Below, piece after piece: positions 37,801-41,505 of a stretch of 41,505 nt of DNA. The notes under the pieces are model-generated. The model did not search any database, was not told the origin of the DNA, and was given only the letters and a program-made list of their open reading frames with translations. Each line of letters starts with the position of its first letter. Position 1 is the first letter of the stretch. Position numbers and translations under genes: made by a program. Source of the stretch: a virus; IMG/VR virus record IMGVR_UViG_3300025087_000164, positions 1 through 41,505 of that record, one strand, 5' to 3'.

Positions 37801-37942
37801 TAATTCATCAAGATTTTATTTTCTGATAATTTCTGGTCTAATACTAATTATTGTTGGTCTTTTAATAACAATTTTTTGGCAAAGAGGCTTTGTTCAACTT
37901 CAACCTCTTCAATGTCCACATTTTAGATTGTGGTTTGCCTAA
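37790..37942 (+). CDS. Small single-TM protein (50 aa) in the tail region
   Basis: Overlaps the fibre gene by 11 nt in another frame. Residues 10-30 form a hydrophobic helix (FLIISGLILIIVGLLITIFW), followed by a short Gln/Pro-containing tail with one Cys. Odd in a structural module; may be an extra holin or an envelope-insertion peptide. Confidence 0.5.
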   Translation: MFSNNSSRFYFLIISGLILIIVGLLITIFWQRGFVQLQPLQCPHFRLWFA

Positions 37943-37948
37943 CCTCTC

Positions 37949-37977
37949 TTGCCTTCAATCAATCCCCTTGTCTATTC
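37949..37977 (+). promoter_or_regulatory. Leaderless-type promoter before the adaptor-like gene
   Basis: TTGCCT 37949-37954, spacer 17, CTATTC 37972-37977, TTAAAGTA (8 nt), ATG 37986. Confidence 0.55.
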
Positions 37978-37985
37978 TTAAAGTA

Positions 37986-38714
37986 ATGGATTTATTCAGC
38001 GACTTAGTACAGGGCGTCCAAGACGACAAGACCATAGGGGATGAGTCTACTCTTTATCCGCTTGCCCTTGTTAAAAGAGCCATAAACCGAGCTTATAGGA
38101 AAGCTGGGGCGTTATTTCCTTGGCCGGAACTTCAAGACGCTAAACAAACTACATCCCAAGCAAATATCGAGTATTACGACTACCCTCAAACATGGAGGTC
38201 TAATTCTGTCTGGAAATTGACCGTTACTCCTTCGGGCGGAGATGAAGTCAGGTATGGGGAAGACCCCGACGGAAGTCCCCTCTCTTTTGATGATTATTTG
38301 GCTTGGAAGGAAGACTACCCCGACGACACGGATAAAAAGTGGGCCAATCAGTGGAGAAGGTATTTTATCTGGCCCATTCCTACCGTAGCAACCTCGACAA
38401 TTACTATTTGGGGACAGATGGTTACGGAAACCCTCAGTGATGACGGGGATGTAACGATATTCTCTTACTCCGCCCCAGAAGGAAACGAAGCTATAGTTTT
38501 AGAGGCTGTCGCTATTCTTAAAGCCAAGGGAGAAGAAGAAAACTCCGCAGAATTTAGAAGCACAGAGGCAAAACAGATACTCGCTGGTATGTGGGGAAAG
38601 ATAAGACAAGAACTCGCAAAATACGAAAAAATCCAGCCGATGTTCGATGTGCAGGACTTTTACTCAAATACAACCAGTGTGGATATGAGAGGAAGGTTTA
38701 ATAGGAGAGTATAA
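37986..38714 (+). CDS. Putative head-tail adaptor protein
   Basis: 242 residues. Start chosen at 37986, the ATG after the promoter box; earlier in-frame starts overlap the small membrane gene. Helical N-terminus (LVKRAINRAYRKAGALFPWP), a beta centre (SVWKLTVTP, RYFIWPIPTVATSTITIWGQ), and a helical C-terminus with a bundle-like LEAVAILKAKGEEENSAEF. Alpha-beta-alpha organisation and location fit an adaptor between portal and nozzle. No named family confirmed. Confidence 0.5.
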   Translation: MDLFSDLVQGVQDDKTIGDESTLYPLALVKRAINRAYRKAGALFPWPELQDAKQTTSQANIEYYDYPQTWRSNSVWKLTVTPSGGDEVRYGEDPDGSPLSFDDYLAWKEDYPDDTDKKWANQWRRYFIWPIPTVATSTITIWGQMVTETLSDDGDVTIFSYSAPEGNEAIVLEAVAILKAKGEEENSAEFRSTEAKQILAGMWGKIRQELAKYEKIQPMFDVQDFYSNTTSVDMRGRFNRRV

Positions 38715-38716
38715 AA

Positions 38717-39943
38717 ATGGACCCTAATTCAATTGTAGATTGGCTTAAATCTCAGGGCCAGCCGTATGACTATGCATCGCGGGCTACTCTAGCGGCGTCT
38801 AAGGGCATACAAAATTACATTGGCAGTTCTTCCCAGAATTTACAACTTTTGAACCTTTTGAGGGGCGGTGGCGCTTCCACGACTCCGACTGTTCCATCCA
38901 GTCAGCCATCGCCCCAACCTCAACCAACAGCAATGGCCACCTCAACTGCGACTCCTCAAGCCCAAGGCGGAAATCAAGGATTTGGCGACTGGTTGCGCTC
39001 CCACGGATATAACGATGAAAACGTAATCGCAAATGCTATTGCCAATCCCAGTACCGCAGGCAGTGCCTATCAAGATTATTTAAGAGAATCGGGGACTGGT
39101 TCAACTGGAACGAGTGGCGTCTCAGGTTTTCTTAATGCCCCTACTATCAATCTTCCCGAACTATACGAAGGACTCTATGCCAGCTCAGGAATTATGGGTA
39201 TTCAAGGTGAGCTTTCAGAAAAAACAAAAGCCTATAACGAACAGGTTGCCAAGATAAAAGACAATCCTTACTTAGCAGAGGCGACAATGACGGGAAGACT
39301 AAGTAAACTGGCGGATAAATTTAATGCCGATACTCTAGCTCTCAGATCGGATATTGCCACCAAAAAAGCCGATGTCGAAACCAAACTGAACATTCAGATG
39401 AAACAATTTGATATACAAAGCGACCAGGCAAAACAAGCATTAGACCAATTCCAAACACTTCTCGCCTCGGGAGCCTTAAGTAATCTATCCGGAGAGGATA
39501 TAGCCAATATAACTCGGGCCACAGGACTTAGTAGTTCAATGATTAACGCCGCCATCGCCGCAACCAAAGCTAAGAATGTTCAGACCAGCATAATTCAATG
39601 GGACGATGGGACAAATCAAGGGTTTTCGGTTGTCAATTCTCAAACAGGAGAAATTATCAAGAAAGATTCAGTAGCGGCGAGTAAACCTTCAACTGGCACA
39701 ACAAGTAGCACCGAGAATATACAACAGCAGTTCTTAGAAGAAGCAAAAACGATTAAAGGACAAAGCACTCCCTCGGGGTGGGTTGGGGAGTTTCCGCTAC
39801 TTGTAGCCAAATATGCCCCATTTTTCAGTCTTGAAGAAATCTACAAACTCTATATGCAAAGCGTTTTAGGGAAGCAGTATGGAGCGCCAATGGAAAATGC
39901 GGGCGATATTAAAGAAATATATGATGCTTATAGAGGAGCTTAA
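38717..39943 (+). CDS. Internal virion protein with Pro/Gln linker and coiled coil
   Basis: 408 residues. N-terminal DWLKSQGQPYDYASRATLA and GFGDWLRSHGYNDENVIANA are related repeats on either side of a Pro/Ser/Gln/Thr-rich linker (50-85). Residues 190-260 form a long coiled coil (DIATKKADVETKLNIQMKQF). C-terminal helical domain. It is the first of three large helical proteins that run over the genome join, as in podovirus ejection proteins. Function otherwise unknown. Confidence 0.65.
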   Translation: MDPNSIVDWLKSQGQPYDYASRATLAASKGIQNYIGSSSQNLQLLNLLRGGGASTTPTVPSSQPSPQPQPTAMATSTATPQAQGGNQGFGDWLRSHGYNDENVIANAIANPSTAGSAYQDYLRESGTGSTGTSGVSGFLNAPTINLPELYEGLYASSGIMGIQGELSEKTKAYNEQVAKIKDNPYLAEATMTGRLSKLADKFNADTLALRSDIATKKADVETKLNIQMKQFDIQSDQAKQALDQFQTLLASGALSNLSGEDIANITRATGLSSSMINAAIAATKAKNVQTSIIQWDDGTNQGFSVVNSQTGEIIKKDSVAASKPSTGTTSSTENIQQQFLEEAKTIKGQSTPSGWVGEFPLLVAKYAPFFSLEEIYKLYMQSVLGKQYGAPMENAGDIKEIYDAYRGA

Positions 39944-39945
39944 CG

Positions 39946-41505
39946 ATGTCATTATTAGAAGCCGTCCAATCCGCAAGAGGAGAAACACCTAGCCAGACAA
40001 CTCCTACTTCTCAAGGAGGGACTTCTCTATTAAATGCAGTTCAGATTTCAAGGGGGGAAGTTACACCCACTTCTATTTCACAGCCCAAGAAAAAGAAAAG
40101 TTTAACTGAAAAGGCTAAGCCAATCTTTGAAGCGGGAAAGAAACTAATAAGCCAACTGACGGGTTATGTTAAGGCGACCAAACAAAGACCCTTTGAAACT
40201 GCGGCAGGTGCGGGAACTAAAATAATTCAGTTCTTCGGTGGAGATTTGGCGGGAACCATCCAGCAGGGAATAGCCTCGATTACTGGGAAAGATATTCCCG
40301 ATAGGTGGAACCTTAAAAAGCAAGCCAAAGCCTTTGAAGAGCTTAATCGAATGAATTTAGGGGCAGAAGGAAAAGAGAATGTAAATGCACAGGCTTTTGA
40401 AACCGGTAAGTTTCTTGGTTCATTCGTTCCCTATTATTTCGCCGGAGCCGTTGCTGGGGCTTCGGTGGGTACTCGTATTTTAGCTCCAGTCGCTTCTAAA
40501 TTCGTTCCCAAGGCAGTCAAATTAGTCCCAGTTATTAGTAACGCCATCGGTTTTACGGGGGTAGGACAATTAGAGTACGACAAAGAAGTCGATGGGGCAA
40601 GGGTTGATAGATTAAAGACCGACCTTGTAATGTTGGCTCTCTTTGAGGTGGGCGGGGCCTTGGCGAAAGGATTAGCGAAAGGTACTTCTAAACTAGTTTC
40701 TAAAACCGTAACTGGTATTTCAAAGAAAATAAAGAGTGGGGAACAAGTCCCCATCGCTGAAATTGAAAAGGCCATCGCTGAAACCAAAGGAGCAATCGCC
40801 AAAGATACTGGTAAGTCGGCAGAAGTAGTCCTTGCCAACAATATAGCTGGTGCAAGCGAGAAAGAAATCCAAGCTCTTACGCCAAAAGTTGAAGTTCCAA
40901 AGGGAAAAGGGGTTCCAAAGGTATCGGAAGTAGCTCTTGGCGAGAAACCCCCCTTAAAACCGATTACAGAAGCCCCCAAAGCTGAAAAGATAGCCGTTCC
41001 CACAGAAAAACCGCAGATTTCCGCAAAGACTCCTCTACCCTCCCCCATTAAGAAGGTGTCTCCCCCACAGGCTCAAAAAGTGGTCTCCCCTACCGAGAAA
41101 TTCCAAAGTAGAGTGTTTCAAAGGCTCAAGGCAGACCATCCCCAATTAGAGGGAGAGTTAACTTATGACCCCATTAAACTAAAGGAGCAAGCCAAAAAAG
41201 CGGTGGATTTGATTGCAAAAGATAAACAGAAAGCATTTGATGTCGCAATGGGGAAAGAACCATCAAAAGAAGTTACCTCAACTGCGGTTAATATCGCCAT
41301 GTCAGAAAAAGCGTTGGATGAAGGGAACCACGAGCTGTACGCAAAACTTATTAAGACTAGGAGTTTAGAACAAACCCGCAGGGGTCAGGAGTTGGTTTCG
41401 GAAAAAGGAAGCCTAGATGACAATAGCACTTCGAGATATGTTAAAGAGTTAATTTCGACAAGACTTGAAAATGTCGGCAAAAAATACCTCAGTGGATTGA
41501 AGGAG
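39946..41505 (+). CDS. Large internal virion protein, N-terminal 520 residues (continues at 158-292)
   Basis: Open from ATG 39946 to the right edge, exactly 520 codons. Joined through the terminal redundancy it continues at 158-292 to give 564 residues. Glycine/alanine-rich hydrophobic stretch 160-185 (YFAGAVAGASVGTRILAPVA), then a Lys/Pro-rich linker (320-400) and a charged helical C-terminus. Gly/Ala-rich amphipathic segments occur in proteins that insert in membranes during DNA ejection. No enzyme motif. Spacing of 2 nt from the previous gene shows one operon. Confidence 0.8.
   Translation, partial: MSLLEAVQSARGETPSQTTPTSQGGTSLLNAVQISRGEVTPTSISQPKKKKSLTEKAKPIFEAGKKLISQLTGYVKATKQRPFETAAGAGTKIIQFFGGDLAGTIQQGIASITGKDIPDRWNLKKQAKAFEELNRMNLGAEGKENVNAQAFETGKFLGSFVPYYFAGAVAGASVGTRILAPVASKFVPKAVKLVPVISNAIGFTGVGQLEYDKEVDGARVDRLKTDLVMLALFEVGGALAKGLAKGTSKLVSKTVTGISKKIKSGEQVPIAEIEKAIAETKGAIAKDTGKSAEVVLANNIAGASEKEIQALTPKVEVPKGKGVPKVSEVALGEKPPLKPITEAPKAEKIAVPTEKPQISAKTPLPSPIKKVSPPQAQKVVSPTEKFQSRVFQRLKADHPQLEGELTYDPIKLKEQAKKAVDLIAKDKQKAFDVAMGKEPSKEVTSTAVNIAMSEKALDEGNHELYAKLIKTRSLEQTRRGQELVSEKGSLDDNSTSRYVKELISTRLENVGKKYLSGLKE
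41349..41505. repeat. Terminal redundancy, right copy
   Basis: Matches 1-157 with two substitutions in one codon (CGC here, AGA at 29-31), both Arg. Lies inside the coding frame of the 39946 gene. Confidence 0.93.

Noticed and set aside
34115-39943. Tape-measure or sheath gene for a long tail
   Set aside because: No gene has the length-repeat helical layout of a tape measure, and there is no tube/sheath or frameshifted chaperone pair.
40434-41048. 204-codon minus-strand frame
   Set aside because: It lies opposite the in-frame large virion gene, has no ribosome-binding site and no recognisable motif; it is a shadow of codon usage.
1-41505. CRISPR array or repeat-spacer structure
   Set aside because: No regular palindromic repeat with unique spacers; the only tandem repeats are coding SRR and AYTDKY units.
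1-41505. Alternative genetic code (TGA as Gly or Trp)
   Set aside because: Many confident genes end in TGA within ATGA overlaps, so TGA is a stop here; the one in-frame TGA is in a doubtful minus-strand frame.

Overview
The window is an essentially complete genome of a small tailed, probably podovirus-type bacteriophage. The first 157 bases recur at the end (41349-41505), so the contig closes into a circle of about 41.35 kb, and one large virion gene runs across the join. With one doubtful exception every gene is on the + strand, tightly packed with ATGA-type overlaps. TGA, TAA and TAG all end genes, so the standard bacterial code applies and hosts that read TGA as an amino acid are unlikely. 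I see no integrase, DNA polymerase, helicase, RNA polymerase or tRNA gene. The phage therefore leans on host replication and transcription, and its sigma70-like promoters agree with that. The host cannot be named from sequence; an uncultivated bacterium is a guess. No tape-measure, sheath or tail-tube gene is visible, while large internal virion proteins and a putative nozzle/propeller protein are, which is why a short tail is inferred.

Layout on the circle. (1) Internal virion proteins: 38717-41505 joined to 1-2423. (2) Lysis: 2469-3723, with a coiled-coil membrane protein, a CHAP endolysin and several small membrane proteins. (3) A structured non-coding control region: 3960-4480. (4) Early region: 4481-11383, with an ERF annealing protein, several small DNA-binding or zinc proteins, an RlpA-like secreted barrel protein, an RNA ligase, many tiny unknown genes and an intergenic segment predicted to fold into an elaborate RNA (7806-7932). 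(5) Packaging and head: 11470-17696, with small and large terminase, portal, scaffold and major capsid, closed by a clear terminator. (6) Serine-rich-repeat (SRR) virion proteins: 17782-21186. (7) Sugar island: 21230-34076. (8) Tail module: 34115-38714, whose first two proteins carry SRR tracts again.

The striking part is the combination of (6), (7) and (8). Four different virion proteins carry long Ser/Ala/Pro/Lys/Glu tracts of the SPSAS type. Between them lie about 17 genes for making and transferring a sugar: a transaldolase, GmhA-like sedoheptulose-7-phosphate isomerase, HddA-like heptose-7-phosphate kinase, sugar nucleotidyltransferase, a small CX5R phosphatase-like protein, three sugar oxidoreductase-like proteins, three methyltransferases and four glycosyltransferases. 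The reading offered here is that the phage builds an activated, possibly methylated heptose from central metabolism and puts it on the Ser-rich repeats of its own virion. Altering the host surface glycan is the main alternative.

Regulation looks unusual. Several late genes are each preceded by a TTGCCT or TTGACA box, a spacer near 17 nt, and a -10-like hexamer ending only 7-8 nt before the ATG, which predicts leaderless mRNAs. A separate 17-nt identical box lies upstream of the first annealing-operon gene and of a MerR-like regulator. The genome also carries a probable anti-Thoeris (Tad2/DUF2829-like) protein and an HNH homing endonuclease set between gmhA and the transaldolase.
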